Shown here piece by piece: positions 43,136 through 52,612 of a stretch of DNA of 64,000 nt. A program made the position numbers and the translations under genes. The notes below the pieces were generated by a model. That model worked only from the letters and a program-made list of their open reading frames with translations, did no database searches and was not told the origin of the DNA. Location of the stretch: NCBI GenBank assembly GCA_021200415.1, contig JAJQGO010000019.1:124001-188000 (forward strand), given 5' to 3'. The stretch's first letter is position 1, and each line of letters starts with the position of its first letter. The DNA is from Ruminococcus sp. Lineage in GTDB: Bacteria > Bacillota > Clostridia > Oscillospirales > Ruminococcaceae.

Positions 43136-43633
43136 ATGAGAAACAATAAGGTACTGTTCATCGCACAGGGAGCTATAATTGCGGCTCTCTATGTGGCACT
43201 CACACACGTTTCAAACCTCGCAGGGCTTGCCAGCGGAGTCATTCAGATACGCTTATCCGAAGCGCTTACGATACTTCCGGTATTTACGCCGGCAGCCATC
43301 CCCGGATTGTTTATCGGCTGTCTGCTGTCAAATCTGACGACAGGCTGTATTCCGTGGGACATCTTCGGAGGAAGTATGGCAACTCTTCTCGGAGCAATCG
43401 GTACATATCTGCTCAGGAAGTATCCCTACACAGGTTCGATTCCGCCCGTTGTCACCAATACGGTAATAGTTCCGTTCGTGCTTGCTTACGCATATCAGTT
43501 TGAGGGAACAATACCTTATTTCATGCTCACTGTAGGCATAGGAGAGATTATCTGCTGCGGAGTTCTTGGAACTCTTCTCATGGCAGCTCTCAGAAAGCAG
43601 AAAAATCTTATCAGGTGGGCAACTTTCAGATAA
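43136..43633 (+). CDS. queT: QueT-family queuosine precursor transporter
   Basis: 165 residues from ATG 43136, 9 bases after AAGGAG (the TTG at 43130 is too close). About five or six membrane segments are seen (FIAQGAIIAALYVALTHVS, LPVFTPAAIPGLFIGCLLSNL, SMATLLGAIGTYLL, VVTNTVIVPFVLAYAY, LTVGIGEIICCGVLGTLLMAAL). QIRLSEALTILPVF is the family signature. These proteins are S-components of ECF transporters, taking up preQ1 or queuine-type precursors. The leader structure supports that role. Confidence 0.88.
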   Translation: MRNNKVLFIAQGAIIAALYVALTHVSNLAGLASGVIQIRLSEALTILPVFTPAAIPGLFIGCLLSNLTTGCIPWDIFGGSMATLLGAIGTYLLRKYPYTGSIPPVVTNTVIVPFVLAYAYQFEGTIPYFMLTVGIGEIICCGVLGTLLMAALRKQKNLIRWATFR

Positions 43634-43649
43634 ACAGATAAGCAGAAAA

Positions 43650-43680
43650 ATCCCCGATACACGTTGTATCGGGGATTTCT
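43650..43680. terminator. Bidirectional terminator between queT and a lipoprotein operon
   Basis: 11-bp stem (ATCCCCGATAC/GTATCGGGGAT) with a 5-base loop, A-run on the left and T-rich sequence on the right. Confidence 0.85.
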
Positions 43681-43687
43681 GTATTTT

Positions 43688-44359
43688 TTAGAGAATATAA
43701 ATTTCGCCGTCAATAGTATAAATATAAAGCGTGGAATCAGTACCTGTTGAGGTTGAGAGCATATACTCTCCGTCCTCGCCCACGATATTATACTGCAAAT
43801 CAAATGTGACGAGCTTTCTTGAGGTGATTTTATCGGAAACAGGATCATCGGTCAGCTCATCAAGGGCATCGTCAACAGAAGAGAAGGTTTCCTCAGCATC
43901 ATCGCTGTCGTCCGTTATGCAGTCCTCTACAGAAATGTAATCGAACTCAAACTCGTAGCCGATATAATTATCTTTGATATTATCATGAACACTTGTAATG
44001 TATTCATCTATATCAGCTGCGCCGCTTTGCTGATAAATGCTTTCAAGGGAGGGCGGATAGAAGGTTGCCGAAAGAAGATCGCCGTCGCAGTCATTGAGAG
44101 CCGCAACATAATCGGCAAGCTTTATTGCCTCGTCCTCCGTAATGAATCGGTTATCGTACTCAATAGAGACCTTTACATCCTCGTTAAGCGACGTTTTAAG
44201 CTGCGTAATGGTTGCGCCGTAGTCCATATCCTCCTGAGCGAGGCTTACGACCTCATCGGCAGCATCGGAATATTCGTTCTCGTCACTGCATCCTGCCGCG
44301 TTCATTAAAAACAGTCCGCCCATAAGAGCTGCCGCTGCTTTTTTAGCAAAACATTTCAT
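43688..44359 (-). CDS. Lipoprotein of unknown function (third after typA)
   Basis: 223 residues. Signal peptide KCFAKKAAAALMGGLFLMNAAGC with lipobox Cys near residue 24. The mature part is acidic (Asp/Glu/Ser-rich) and contains ITEDEAIKLADYVAALNDCDGDLLSATFYPPSLESIYQQ. I recognise no family. It lies 14 bases after the previous lipoprotein gene, and a terminator follows, so it ends the typA transcript. Confidence 0.75.
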   Translation of the reverse strand: MKCFAKKAAAALMGGLFLMNAAGCSDENEYSDAADEVVSLAQEDMDYGATITQLKTSLNEDVKVSIEYDNRFITEDEAIKLADYVAALNDCDGDLLSATFYPPSLESIYQQSGAADIDEYITSVHDNIKDNYIGYEFEFDYISVEDCITDDSDDAEETFSSVDDALDELTDDPVSDKITSRKLVTFDLQYNIVGEDGEYMLSTSTGTDSTLYIYTIDGEIYIL

Positions 44360-44373
44360 TTAAATTACCTCCG

Positions 44374-45003
44374 TCAGCCGAAAGTATAGAACGCTCCGTC
44401 CTTTTCGGCAAAAACAATTTCAAATTCGCTGATAAGCAGGGTTTCCTCACCGTCTGCCTCAGCCATAACATAGAAAGTCACATCATGGATAGCGTCGCAC
44501 CCATTCTTTACGGTTTCATAGAAATCCGTTTCAAAGATTTCGCCCAGTGATGTGAGATAATCCTCAGATCCGTCCTCCTCGGGCAGCTCAGCTTTAATGC
44601 GGGTCACTGTGAATTCTCCCCCTGCATTTGTTTCAAGGCTGCTGCACTGATTCTCAAAGGAGGTTTCCAGATCATAGCCATAATCGGCTTCAAGGAACTC
44701 ATTCATTTCTGTTATATATTCAGAATATAGACATTCTGCGTATGAATCGTAATCATGCTGTGAAAATGAGATGAAATATTTTTCAAGGGCAGCCATCAGC
44801 TCATCGGGAATATCCTCAGAATCATAGTACAGCTTTGTTCCAAGCTCGCTGTATGTATATTCGCCAAGATCAGCCTCATCGGCATCTGTCGTGACCTGAC
44901 TGCCTTCGCTTTCCACGGAGGAGTCGCTGTTGTCGTCAGAACAGCCTGTCATTGCAGCAGCCATAGCTGTGCAGGAGAGAAGTATTGCAAGCAGCTTTTT
45001 CAT
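44374..45003 (-). CDS. Lipoprotein of unknown function (second after typA)
   Basis: 209 residues. The first 21 residues differ at one position only from those of the lipoprotein at 301-966 and end in the lipobox MTGC. The mature part has a Ser/Asp-rich spacer and then helices ELMAALEKYFISFSQHDYDSYAECLYSEYITEMNEFL, with two further Cys. It may be NTF2-like in size, but this is a guess. It lies 17 bases after the LRR lipoprotein gene. Confidence 0.75.
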   Translation of the reverse strand: MKKLLAILLSCTAMAAAMTGCSDDNSDSSVESEGSQVTTDADEADLGEYTYSELGTKLYYDSEDIPDELMAALEKYFISFSQHDYDSYAECLYSEYITEMNEFLEADYGYDLETSFENQCSSLETNAGGEFTVTRIKAELPEEDGSEDYLTSLGEIFETDFYETVKNGCDAIHDVTFYVMAEADGEETLLISEFEIVFAEKDGAFYTFG

Positions 45004-45020
45004 ATCAGTTCACCTCATTA

Positions 45021-45680
45021 TTACGCCAATCCCGCGCTTTCAAGCCATCCGTCGGGAGCGTAGATTGTAAGATTGGGCAGATCCTCGAGGCCCCAGTTCT
45101 CGTAGGCGAGATTGGGGTTTTCGATTGTAAGGGATGTCAGGGATTCACAAGCGGTAAAGGCTTCCTCCGTAACATATATAACGCTTGCGGGAATAGTTAT
45201 TTCTGTGAGGCTTGTACACGCAACAAACGCTCCTCTGTCGATTCCCACAACAGATTCGGGAATATTTATGCTCTGGAGTGAGGAGCAGTCCATGAACGCT
45301 CCCTCTCCGATAACGGTAACGGTATCCGGAAGAGTTACGCTTGTAATATCGTATTCGGCTTCAAAGGCATATGCTCCGATTTTCAAAACGGCAGCGCCTC
45401 CGATTTCCGACGGCACTTCAACCTGAGGGGAATCGCCGAGATAGCCTGTAATTACCGAATAGCCGTCTGTAACCTCGTATTCAAACTCGTCCTCGGACTG
45501 AATATCGTGAACTGCGTCGGTAGGCTTTTCCTCATCGACCGTTGTTTCCTCGGCAGCCTCCGTGCTTTCGGTGATTTCAGCAGCCGTATCCACCGTGGAG
45601 CTTTCGGTAGAGCCGACTTCGCTGCAGGCTGTAATGGACATAGCGGCAATAAGGGCGGAAAGTAAAATAAGCTTTTTCAT
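45021..45680 (-). CDS. Lipoprotein with BspA-type leucine-rich repeats (first after typA)
   Basis: 219 residues. Signal peptide with lipobox ITAC (Cys19), a long Ser/Thr/Glu spacer (residues 20-65) and then four LRR_5 repeats such as ITSVTLPDTVTVIGEGAFMDC and LTEITIPASVIYVTEEAFTAC. Such repeats bind proteins or glycans at the surface. No dockerin or sortase motif. GGAGG lies 7 bases before ATG. Gap to typA is 17 bases. Confidence 0.85.
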   Translation of the reverse strand: MKKLILLSALIAAMSITACSEVGSTESSTVDTAAEITESTEAAEETTVDEEKPTDAVHDIQSEDEFEYEVTDGYSVITGYLGDSPQVEVPSEIGGAAVLKIGAYAFEAEYDITSVTLPDTVTVIGEGAFMDCSSLQSINIPESVVGIDRGAFVACTSLTEITIPASVIYVTEEAFTACESLTSLTIENPNLAYENWGLEDLPNLTIYAPDGWLESAGLA

Positions 45681-45697
45681 AAAGCACCTCCAAAAAA

Positions 45698-47515
45698 CTA
45701 TTTTGCTCTGTTTTTTGCTCTCTGGGTATTGCTGAGAATTCTTTTTCTGATTCGGAGCGATTCCGGAGTAACCTCCAGCAGCTCATCGTCCGCGAGAAAT
45801 TCCAGACAATCCTCAAGGCTGAGGATTCTTGGCGGAACAAGTCTGAGGGCATCGTCACTTCCGCTTGCACGGGTATTTGTCAGATGCTTTCTCTTGCAGA
45901 CATTTACCACGAGATCATCTGTTTTAGGCGATGCTCCCACTACCATTCCCTCATAGACGGGAGTTCCGGCAGGGATAAAGAGCTGACCGCGCTCCTGAGC
46001 GTTATAAAGACCGTAGGTAACGGCTTCGCCCGTTTCAAAGGAAACAAGAGAGCCTGTGTTTCTGCGTTCAATATCGCCCTTATATCTTTCATATCCCTCA
46101 AAAACGTGGCTCATAATGCCCTCGCCCTTTGTATCGGTAAGAAATTCACTCTTATATCCGAAAAGACCTCTTGCGGGGATAAGAAATTCAATACGCATAC
46201 GGCTGCCCTGCGGATGCATTTCCACAAGCTCGCCCTTACGTGAACCCATTTTCTCCATGACCGATCCTACGCAGTCCTCCGGAACGTCAATAACAAGACG
46301 CTCAATAGGCTCAAGCTTTCTGCCGTTTTCATCGGCTTTAAAGAGAACTCTCGGAGTTGAAACAGCAAGCTCATATCCCTCACGGCGCATATTTTCGATA
46401 AGGATTGACAAATGCATTTCGCCGCGTCCCGCAACTCTGAACGAGTCGGTGGAATCGGTTTCCTCAACACGAAGTGAAACATCTCTGAGCAGCTCACGGA
46501 AAAGTCTTTCGCGGAGCTGACGTGACGTAACGAACTTGCCCTCTCTTCCTGCGAAGGGGCTGTCGTTGACCGAGAAAGTCATCTCAACGGTAGGCTCGCT
46601 GATTTTCACGAAGGGGAGTGCCTCGGGAGCTTCAACGGCGCAGATTGTATCGCCGATTGTGATATTTTCAATGCCGCTTATCCAGACAATATCGCCCACA
46701 GTTGCCTCCTGAACGGGAACACGGTTAAGTCCCTGAATCTGGAGAAGTGAAACGATTTTCGAATTGTAATTCTTTTTAGAGCCTGTATAATCACAGACAG
46801 TAACCTGCTGATTCACCTTAACTGAGCCTCTTTCGATTCTGCCGATACCGATTCTGCCCACATATTCATTATAATCAATTGAGGAAATGAGCATCTGCAA
46901 GGGTTCGGATTCATTGCCCTTAGGCGGCTCGATGTAGTTGACGATGGTATCAAACAGGGGCTTCAGGTCAGTACCCGTTTCATACTGGCTGAGAGAAGCC
47001 GTACCACTTCTTCCCGAGCAGAAAAGTATGGGACTTTCCAGCTGCTCCTCGCTTGCGTCAAGGTCAAGGAGAAGCTCCAGAACCTCATCGCCGATTTCAT
47101 CAAGACGGGCGTCGGGACGGTCGATTTTATTTACGACAACGATAATTTTATGTCCCATTTCGAGTGCCTTTGAAAGAACGAAGCGTGTCTGAGGCATAGG
47201 TCCCTCGGCAGCGTCCACAAGGAGCAGAACGCCGTCCACCATTTTAAGGACACGCTCCACCTCTCCGCCGAAGTCGGCGTGCCCGGGGGTATCAATAATA
47301 TTGATTTTTATATCATTATAGCATACGGAGGTATTTTTTGCAAGTATAGTTATACCTCTTTCACGCTCGATGTCATTAGAATCCATAACACGCTCAGCGA
47401 CATTCTGATTTTCCCTGAACGCGCCGCCCTGCTTGAGCATTTCGTCAACAAGAGTAGTTTTGCCGTGGTCAACGTGGGCAATAATGGCGATATTTCTTAA
47501 ATCTTCTCTTATCAT
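45698..47515 (-). CDS. typA: Ribosome-binding GTPase TypA/BipA
   Basis: 605 residues. G-domain motifs: [50 protein letters not shown]. Domain II and the EF-G-like domains follow ([24 protein letters not shown]), and the C-terminal BipA-specific domain ends [12 protein letters not shown]. It helps 50S subunit assembly at low temperature or stress. GGAGG is upstream of the ATG. Three lipoprotein genes follow closely on the same strand. Confidence 0.96.
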   Translation of the reverse strand: MIREDLRNIAIIAHVDHGKTTLVDEMLKQGGAFRENQNVAERVMDSNDIERERGITILAKNTSVCYNDIKINIIDTPGHADFGGEVERVLKMVDGVLLLVDAAEGPMPQTRFVLSKALEMGHKIIVVVNKIDRPDARLDEIGDEVLELLLDLDASEEQLESPILFCSGRSGTASLSQYETGTDLKPLFDTIVNYIEPPKGNESEPLQMLISSIDYNEYVGRIGIGRIERGSVKVNQQVTVCDYTGSKKNYNSKIVSLLQIQGLNRVPVQEATVGDIVWISGIENITIGDTICAVEAPEALPFVKISEPTVEMTFSVNDSPFAGREGKFVTSRQLRERLFRELLRDVSLRVEETDSTDSFRVAGRGEMHLSILIENMRREGYELAVSTPRVLFKADENGRKLEPIERLVIDVPEDCVGSVMEKMGSRKGELVEMHPQGSRMRIEFLIPARGLFGYKSEFLTDTKGEGIMSHVFEGYERYKGDIERRNTGSLVSFETGEAVTYGLYNAQERGQLFIPAGTPVYEGMVVGASPKTDDLVVNVCKRKHLTNTRASGSDDALRLVPPRILSLEDCLEFLADDELLEVTPESLRIRKRILSNTQRAKNRAK

Positions 47516-47626
47516 AGTGATTCCTCCTGAAATCAGACATAAAATTCAGCATTTCTGCTGCAAATATTATAATTTTCTGCACAATAGCGGCGCATTTTAA
47601 TGCAAAGAGCCTTTTTTTTCGGACAT

Positions 47627-47654
47627 AAAAAAGCCCTTGCAGGAATATGCAAGG
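47627..47654 (-). terminator. Second terminator after the tRNA genes
   Basis: CCTTGC/GCAAGG stem with an 8-base loop. On the minus strand it is followed by GC and six T. Lies upstream of typA. Confidence 0.65.
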
Positions 47655-47701
47655 TACTAAGATGTCCTGAAGCTCAGCCGCGTATGCAAGCCCCTTAAAC
47701 T

Positions 47702-47734
47702 AAAAAATCCGCTTAACTCGAATGTAAAAAGCGG
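47702..47734 (-). terminator. Terminator of the tRNA group
   Basis: CCGCTT/AAGCGG stem on the minus strand, then six T. It is 31 bases after tRNA-Tyr. Confidence 0.7.
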
Positions 47735-47764
47735 AACTGAAAGTGAAATCATATAAAGAAAATC

Positions 47765-47850
47765 TGGTGGGAGAGGATGGATTCGGACCATCGAAGCTGA
47801 AAAGCAACAGATTTACAGTCTGCCCCCTTTGGCCACTCGGGAACTCTCCC
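47765..47850 (-). tRNA. tRNA-Tyr (GTA)
   Basis: Read on the minus strand the 7-bp acceptor arms (GGGAGAG/CTCTCCC) close an 86-base class II tRNA with a long variable arm. The anticodon loop CTGTAAA gives GTA. The 3' CCA is encoded. Confidence 0.95.
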
Positions 47851-47889
47851 ATACTGATTTTCATAAGCATCTATTGACAAGCAATAGAA

Positions 47890-47965
47890 TGGAGCTGGTG
47901 GACGGACTCGAACCCCCGACCTGCTGATTACAAATCAGCTGCTCTACCAACTGAGCTACACCAGC
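47890..47965 (-). tRNA. tRNA-Thr (TGT)
   Basis: 76 bases with encoded CCA. Acceptor GCTGGTG/CACCAGC, D arm GTAGCTCAGTTGGTAGAGC, anticodon loop TTTGTAA giving TGT, T arm GGTTCGAGTCC. Confidence 0.96.
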
Positions 47966-48049
47966 GCTAACTGCTTATTTATTGTATCACATCCGCAGCC
48001 GTTTGTCAAGCGTTTTTTTGAAAAAATTTCGAAATTTTTTGAAAAAAGC

Positions 48050-48126
48050 TGGTCGAGGCGACAGGACTCGAACCTGCGGCATCTTGGTCCCAAACCAAGC
48101 ACTCTACCAAACTGAGCTACGCCTCG
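48050..48126 (-). tRNA. tRNA-Pro (TGG)
   Basis: 77 bases with encoded CCA. Acceptor CGAGGCG/CGCCTCG, D arm GTAGCTCAGTTTGGTAGAG, anticodon loop TTTGGGA giving TGG, T arm AGGTTCGAGTCCT. First of the three tRNA genes in the direction of transcription. Confidence 0.96.
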
Positions 48127-48269
48127 TTTGAGCTTTGATGTGAGCCGCCCTTAACAGACAGCTTTTATATTATACACACAATCCGACAAAAAGTCAAGGG
48201 GAATTTTATCAAATCGTCGTTTATCACAAATAATCCGCAAAAAGCAAGCCCATATATGACAAATAATAC

Positions 48270-48300
48270 AAAAATCCCGAATCCATTGCGGATTCGGGAT
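48270..48300 (-). terminator. Terminator of the ABC exporter operon
   Basis: Perfect 11-bp stem (ATCCCGAATCC/GGATTCGGGAT) with a 5-base loop and a T-run on the minus strand. Confidence 0.85.
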
Positions 48301-48328
48301 AAGAAAATATATATTATATTTAAATGTA

Positions 48329-50173
48329 TCAGGAAGCCTTCTCGAACTGACTGTTGTACAGATCGGCATAGAATCCCTTTTTAGCGAGAAGCTCCTCATG
48401 ATTTCCGCTTTCGATAATATCGCCGTCCTTCATAACAAGAATAAGATCGGAATTTTTAATTGTTGAAAGACGATGAGCAATAACGAAGGAGGTTCTTCCA
48501 ACGGTAAGCTTATCCATAGCCTCCTGAATAACCGCCTCGGTTCTCGTATCAACGGAGCTTGTCGCCTCATCGAGAATGAGAAGGGGAGCGTTTTCAACCA
48601 TGGCACGGGCAATTGTAATAAGCTGCTTCTGACCTGCCGAAAGATTTGCCTTGTCGTCCAGAACTGTATCGTAGCCCTTGGGCAGCGTGCGGATGAAGTG
48701 GTCTATTCCTACAGCCTTGCACGCCTTGACAACCTCTTCATCGGAAACATCCTTCTTGCTGTAGACGATGTTTTCACGGACAGTTCCCTCAAAGAGCCAT
48801 GTATCCTGAAGCACCATGCAGAAGAGATCGTGAACATTTTTCCTTGTCAGATCGCTTGTGGGAACTCCGTCAATGAGAATCTCGCCGCTGTTAAGCTCGT
48901 AGAACCGCATGAGAAGATTTACCATAGTCGTTTTTCCTGCACCGGTAGGGCCAACAATCGCTATCTTCTGACCTGCCTTTGCATGAGCCGAGAAGTTGTT
49001 TATAATAGTCTTTTCAGGCAGGTATCCGAAGTTTACGTTTCTGAATTCGACATCGCCCTTGACATTCTCAAGTACAGCTGTCTTTGAGCTTTCATCGCTC
49101 ATTTCCTCTTCTCCGAGGAATTCAAAAACACGCTCCGAAGCTGCTGCTGCTGACTGAAGGCTTGTTGCAGCTTGAGCTATCTGTGAAAGGGGACTTGTGA
49201 AAAGTCGGATATATACCATAAACGCAACGATAACGCCAAAGGATATATTTCCATTCATTACAAGAGCTGCGCCTACAACGCAAACGGCAACGTATCCGAA
49301 ATTGCCTATGAAGCTCATTATAGGCATCATAAGTCCCGAGAGGAACTGTGATCTCCATGCGCTGTTGTAGAGCTTGTTGTTTATCTCCTCAAACTTTTCT
49401 CCCGCACCCTTCATTGCGTTGCTGACCTTGACCACGTTGTGTCCGGAATAGATTTCCTCAATGTGACCATTGACACGTCCAAGCTCACGCTGCTGCTGTG
49501 CGAAGTATTTCTGTGAATGGGACATTATAAGCATCATGAACAGGAATCCTATAATAGTGGTGAGGACTGCCGTTACTGCCATAATCGCGTTTGTGATAAA
49601 CATCATCAGCAGCGAGCCAAGGAACATAGTAGTTGCCGTAACTACGCTGACAATGCTCTGGTTCAGGGACTGACCTATCATATCCACGTCGTTTGTAACA
49701 CGGCTGAGGACGTCGCCGTAGCTTGTTTTGTTGAAGTAGCTAAGGGGAATATTGTTTATCTTATGTGAGATGTCATTTCTCAGATTGCGTGAAATTCTCT
49801 GTGTGACGGTGGACATTATGAAGCCCTGTATATAGTTGAAAACGAATCCGAGAACATAAAGCACAACAAGGAATATGGCAATGCTTGTTACCTCGTCCGT
49901 ATCAACACCATCGGGGGACATAAAGCCCTCCTGAATAATATCCGTAATATCCTGAAGTCTGTTCGGGCCAATAAGCGAGAAAATCGTACCTGCAATTGCA
50001 AGGACAAGAGCTGTTATAATATACGGCAGATAGCCCTTGCTGTATCCCAGCAGATTAATCATAGAGCCTTTGAAATTTTTTGCCTTTTCGCCGCCCTGCA
50101 TTCTTCCGCCGGGGCCTCTTCCTCCGGGACCTCTTCCGGTTGGTCTTTCGTTAGTAGTGCTATTACTGCTCAT
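48329..50173 (-). CDS. ABC exporter half-transporter with intact ATPase site
   Basis: 614 residues. A Gly/Arg/Pro-rich N-terminal tail (GRGPGGRGPGGRMQGG) precedes six membrane helices (about residues 55-330) and an ATPase domain: Walker A VGPTGAGKTTMVNLL, signature LSAGQKQL (unusual, LSGGQ is usual), Walker B LLILDEATSSVD with catalytic Glu, and IAHRLST. It pairs with the preceding gene, overlapping it by 11 bases. Such heterodimers export drugs or lipids. The substrate is unknown. It is controlled together with marR. Confidence 0.9.
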   Translation of the reverse strand: MSSNSTTNERPTGRGPGGRGPGGRMQGGEKAKNFKGSMINLLGYSKGYLPYIITALVLAIAGTIFSLIGPNRLQDITDIIQEGFMSPDGVDTDEVTSIAIFLVVLYVLGFVFNYIQGFIMSTVTQRISRNLRNDISHKINNIPLSYFNKTSYGDVLSRVTNDVDMIGQSLNQSIVSVVTATTMFLGSLLMMFITNAIMAVTAVLTTIIGFLFMMLIMSHSQKYFAQQQRELGRVNGHIEEIYSGHNVVKVSNAMKGAGEKFEEINNKLYNSAWRSQFLSGLMMPIMSFIGNFGYVAVCVVGAALVMNGNISFGVIVAFMVYIRLFTSPLSQIAQAATSLQSAAAASERVFEFLGEEEMSDESSKTAVLENVKGDVEFRNVNFGYLPEKTIINNFSAHAKAGQKIAIVGPTGAGKTTMVNLLMRFYELNSGEILIDGVPTSDLTRKNVHDLFCMVLQDTWLFEGTVRENIVYSKKDVSDEEVVKACKAVGIDHFIRTLPKGYDTVLDDKANLSAGQKQLITIARAMVENAPLLILDEATSSVDTRTEAVIQEAMDKLTVGRTSFVIAHRLSTIKNSDLILVMKDGDIIESGNHEELLAKKGFYADLYNSQFEKAS

Positions 50174-51932
50174 TCTCCAATTCCTCCTTTGACAGCTGTG
50201 ACAGAGCGATCTGACGGTAAATATCGCAGTTTTTCATAAGCTCATCATGAGTTCCCATTCCTGCCATTTTACCTTCGTCAAGAACTATAATTCTGTCGGC
50301 ATCCTTAATTGTTCCGATACGCTGAGCAACGATAAGAGTTGTAACATCCTTCGTTTCCTTTTTGAGGGCTGTTCTCAGCACACGGTCTGTTTTGTAGTCG
50401 AGAGCCGAGAACGAATCATCGAAAATAAGTATCTCCGGCTTGCGGTAAACTGCTCTTGCGATAGAAAGCCTCTGCTTCTGACCGCCGGATATATTTGTAC
50501 CGCCCTGTGCAATGGGAGCGTCATACGTTCCGGGCATTTTTTCGACAAATTCCGTTCCCTGTGCAATATCAAGAGATTTTTTAACCTCATCGAGGCTGAA
50601 TTCGGGATTGCCTGCGCTTTCACCGTAGGATACGTTTGATGCGACAGTTCCGCTGAACATAACAGCCTTCTGAGAAACATATCCCAGCTTATTGTTAAGG
50701 GATTCAAGCTTGTAATCCTTTACGTTTACTCCGTCCACAAGGACTTCGCCGTCTGTAGCGTCATAGAATCTCGGAATAAGATTTACCAGCGTGCTTTTGC
50801 CGCTTCCGGTTGAACCGATAAACGCAACAGTTTCGCCCTTTTTCGCTGTGAAGCTGATATTCTCCAGAACATTTTCAACTGCGTCGGGATAGTGGAAACT
50901 TACGTTTCTGAATTCAACGCAGCCTGAATCCTTGGGAGCTGTTTCCGTTACATCGCCTTCAACGATATTAGGCGTTGTATCGAGAACCTCATTGATACGC
51001 TTTGCGGATACAGAAGCTCTTGGGAGCATTATAAAAATCATTGCGAGCATTACAAATGACATAATCACCTGTACCGCATATGATGAAAATACTACCATAT
51101 CCGAGAAAACGCCGAGCTTATCCATTGATTCGGCATCATTTATAAGATATGCGCCTATCCAGTAGATGACGAGTGAAATTCCGCTCATAACAAGGTTCAT
51201 GCTTGGTGACATAAGCGCCATAAAGCGGAATGCGAATGTGTTTGTCCTGGTAAGCTCATCGTTTGCCTTATTGAACTTATCCTCCTGATAATCCTCCGCA
51301 TTGTATGCGCGGACAACCCTTATACCTGTAAGATTTTCTCTTGTGACACGGTTCAGATTATCTGTAAGGTACTGAACCTTTCTGAAGCGAGGCATTGCAA
51401 AGATAAGCACAATGCCTATTACAGCTATGAGGAATACAACTGCTCCGCCTGTTGCGGCAGTCCACTGCCAGCCCTTGCCGAGAATTTTGCATATTGCCCA
51501 GACTGCCATAATCGGAGCCTTTACCATAGCCTGAAGTCCCATAGCGATAAACATCTGAATCTGCGTTATATCGTTTGTGGAACGTGTAATAAGGCTTGCC
51601 GTGGAAAAATTATTTATCTCCTCCATTGAGAAGTTGCCCACCTTGTTGAACATCTTTGAACGCAGTCTGCTTGAGAAGCCTGCGGCAACACGAGCTGCAA
51701 AGAATCCAACGGCAAAGGCGGATACAAGGCTTCCGAGAGCGCACGCAAGCATTTTTCCTCCCGCAATCCAGACATCCGACATTTCGCTGCCATCTGTCTG
51801 AACAAGCTGTGTTATCTCTGACATATAGTCCGGCAGCTTGAGGTCAAGCCAGACCTGAACTACAATAAATACTACACTGAGCAGAACAAATTGGATTTCC
51901 TTTCTTCTCATATACTTGAAAATCTTTATCAT
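50163..51932 (-). CDS. ABC exporter half-transporter with degenerate ATPase site
   Basis: 589 residues. Six membrane helices (residues about 15-310), then Walker A IGSTGSGKSTLVNLIPRF, a canonical signature ISGGQKQRLSIARAV and Walker B ILIFDDSFSALD. The residue after the Walker B Asp is Asp instead of Glu, the mark of the degenerate site known from heterodimeric exporters such as TM287/288 and BmrCD. The first 20 residues (MIKIFKYMRRKEIQFVLLSV) are normal for the family. It lies 20 bases after marR. Confidence 0.92.
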   Translation of the reverse strand: MIKIFKYMRRKEIQFVLLSVVFIVVQVWLDLKLPDYMSEITQLVQTDGSEMSDVWIAGGKMLACALGSLVSAFAVGFFAARVAAGFSSRLRSKMFNKVGNFSMEEINNFSTASLITRSTNDITQIQMFIAMGLQAMVKAPIMAVWAICKILGKGWQWTAATGGAVVFLIAVIGIVLIFAMPRFRKVQYLTDNLNRVTRENLTGIRVVRAYNAEDYQEDKFNKANDELTRTNTFAFRFMALMSPSMNLVMSGISLVIYWIGAYLINDAESMDKLGVFSDMVVFSSYAVQVIMSFVMLAMIFIMLPRASVSAKRINEVLDTTPNIVEGDVTETAPKDSGCVEFRNVSFHYPDAVENVLENISFTAKKGETVAFIGSTGSGKSTLVNLIPRFYDATDGEVLVDGVNVKDYKLESLNNKLGYVSQKAVMFSGTVASNVSYGESAGNPEFSLDEVKKSLDIAQGTEFVEKMPGTYDAPIAQGGTNISGGQKQRLSIARAVYRKPEILIFDDSFSALDYKTDRVLRTALKKETKDVTTLIVAQRIGTIKDADRIIVLDEGKMAGMGTHDELMKNCDIYRQIALSQLSKEELENEQ

Positions 51933-51952
51933 AATATCTCTCCTTTATCTGT

Positions 51953-52393
51953 TTATCTGCTGTCTGTAAGATTCATTTTCATTTTCCCCAATGTACTAAA
52001 AAAGCTGTTCAGCTCCTCCTCCGGTATATTGGCTGTGAATTTCTTGAACACATTATTAAGAGCGTTTTCATAATAATCGCTGATTTTCAGCGACTTCTCC
52101 GTCAAAGAAATTTTTTTCAGCCGTGAGTCATATACGGAAGGGGAGCGTATAACGAATCCCTGTTCCTCAAGAATTTTAAGACTTCTCGATACCGTGGACG
52201 CTCTCAGCATAAATGCCTCTTCCAAGTCCTTTTGATATATATCCTTATCCCGATTCTGGAATAAATATACAATGAACTTTGCGTTGGGCATTGTCAGCAT
52301 ATTCATGCCGCATTTTTCACCGCTTGCATCCATTTCTCTTTTCATCAGATTCATAAAAGTGAAAATTTCAAATCTCGTAGATTTATAATCCAT
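51953..52393 (-). CDS. MarR-family regulator of the ABC exporter
   Basis: 146 residues. Winged-helix core: YLFQNRDKDIYQKDLEEAFMLRASTVSRSLKILEEQGFVIRSPSVYDSRLKKISLTEKS, which holds the recognition helix and the wing Asp-Ser-Arg. Flanking helices serve dimerisation. GGAGG lies before the ATG. Two matching palindromes upstream suggest that it represses its own operon. The inducer is unknown. Confidence 0.9.
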   Translation of the reverse strand: MDYKSTRFEIFTFMNLMKREMDASGEKCGMNMLTMPNAKFIVYLFQNRDKDIYQKDLEEAFMLRASTVSRSLKILEEQGFVIRSPSVYDSRLKKISLTEKSLKISDYYENALNNVFKKFTANIPEEELNSFFSTLGKMKMNLTDSR

Positions 52394-52415
52394 AGCATCT
52401 GCACCTCCATTTCAA

Positions 52416-52457
52416 TTAGAATTCTAACAGTTAAACATTTGAAAGTTAGACTTCTAA
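52416..52457 (-). promoter_or_regulatory. Two MarR-type operators, 30 bp apart
   Basis: TTAGAATTCTAA (52416-52427, perfect palindrome) and TTAGACTTCTAA (52446-52457, one mismatch). The centres are 30 bp apart, about three helical turns. They lie between the promoter and the marR start. Confidence 0.75.
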
Positions 52458-52473
52458 ATATTCTGTGAAACGA

Positions 52474-52502
52474 ATTATATCACATCTGCATAAAAATGTC
52501 AA
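52474..52502 (-). promoter_or_regulatory. Promoter of the marR-ABC operon
   Basis: On the minus strand, TTGACA (52502-52497), a 17-base spacer, TATAAT (52479-52474): a consensus match. Confidence 0.85.
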
Positions 52503-52563
52503 GTGAAAATTGTGTGAAATTACTTGCATAAATGAAACTGTCGTTTCCATCGGTTAACAGCTA

Positions 52564-52592
52564 TTGATTATTCGCGGAAAATGGGTTATAAT
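52564..52592 (+). promoter_or_regulatory. Promoter of rnhA-nifS-nifU
   Basis: TTGATT (52564-52569), a 17-base spacer, TATAAT (52587-52592). The rnhA start follows after about 20 bases. Confidence 0.75.
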
Positions 52593-52612
52593 AACAAAAA
52601 CACTATTCAGGG

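Noticed and set aside
47765-48126. tRNA genes as a phage or island integration site
   Set aside because: No integrase, no partial tRNA copy and no direct repeat seen nearby. The phage-like cluster is 40 kb away.
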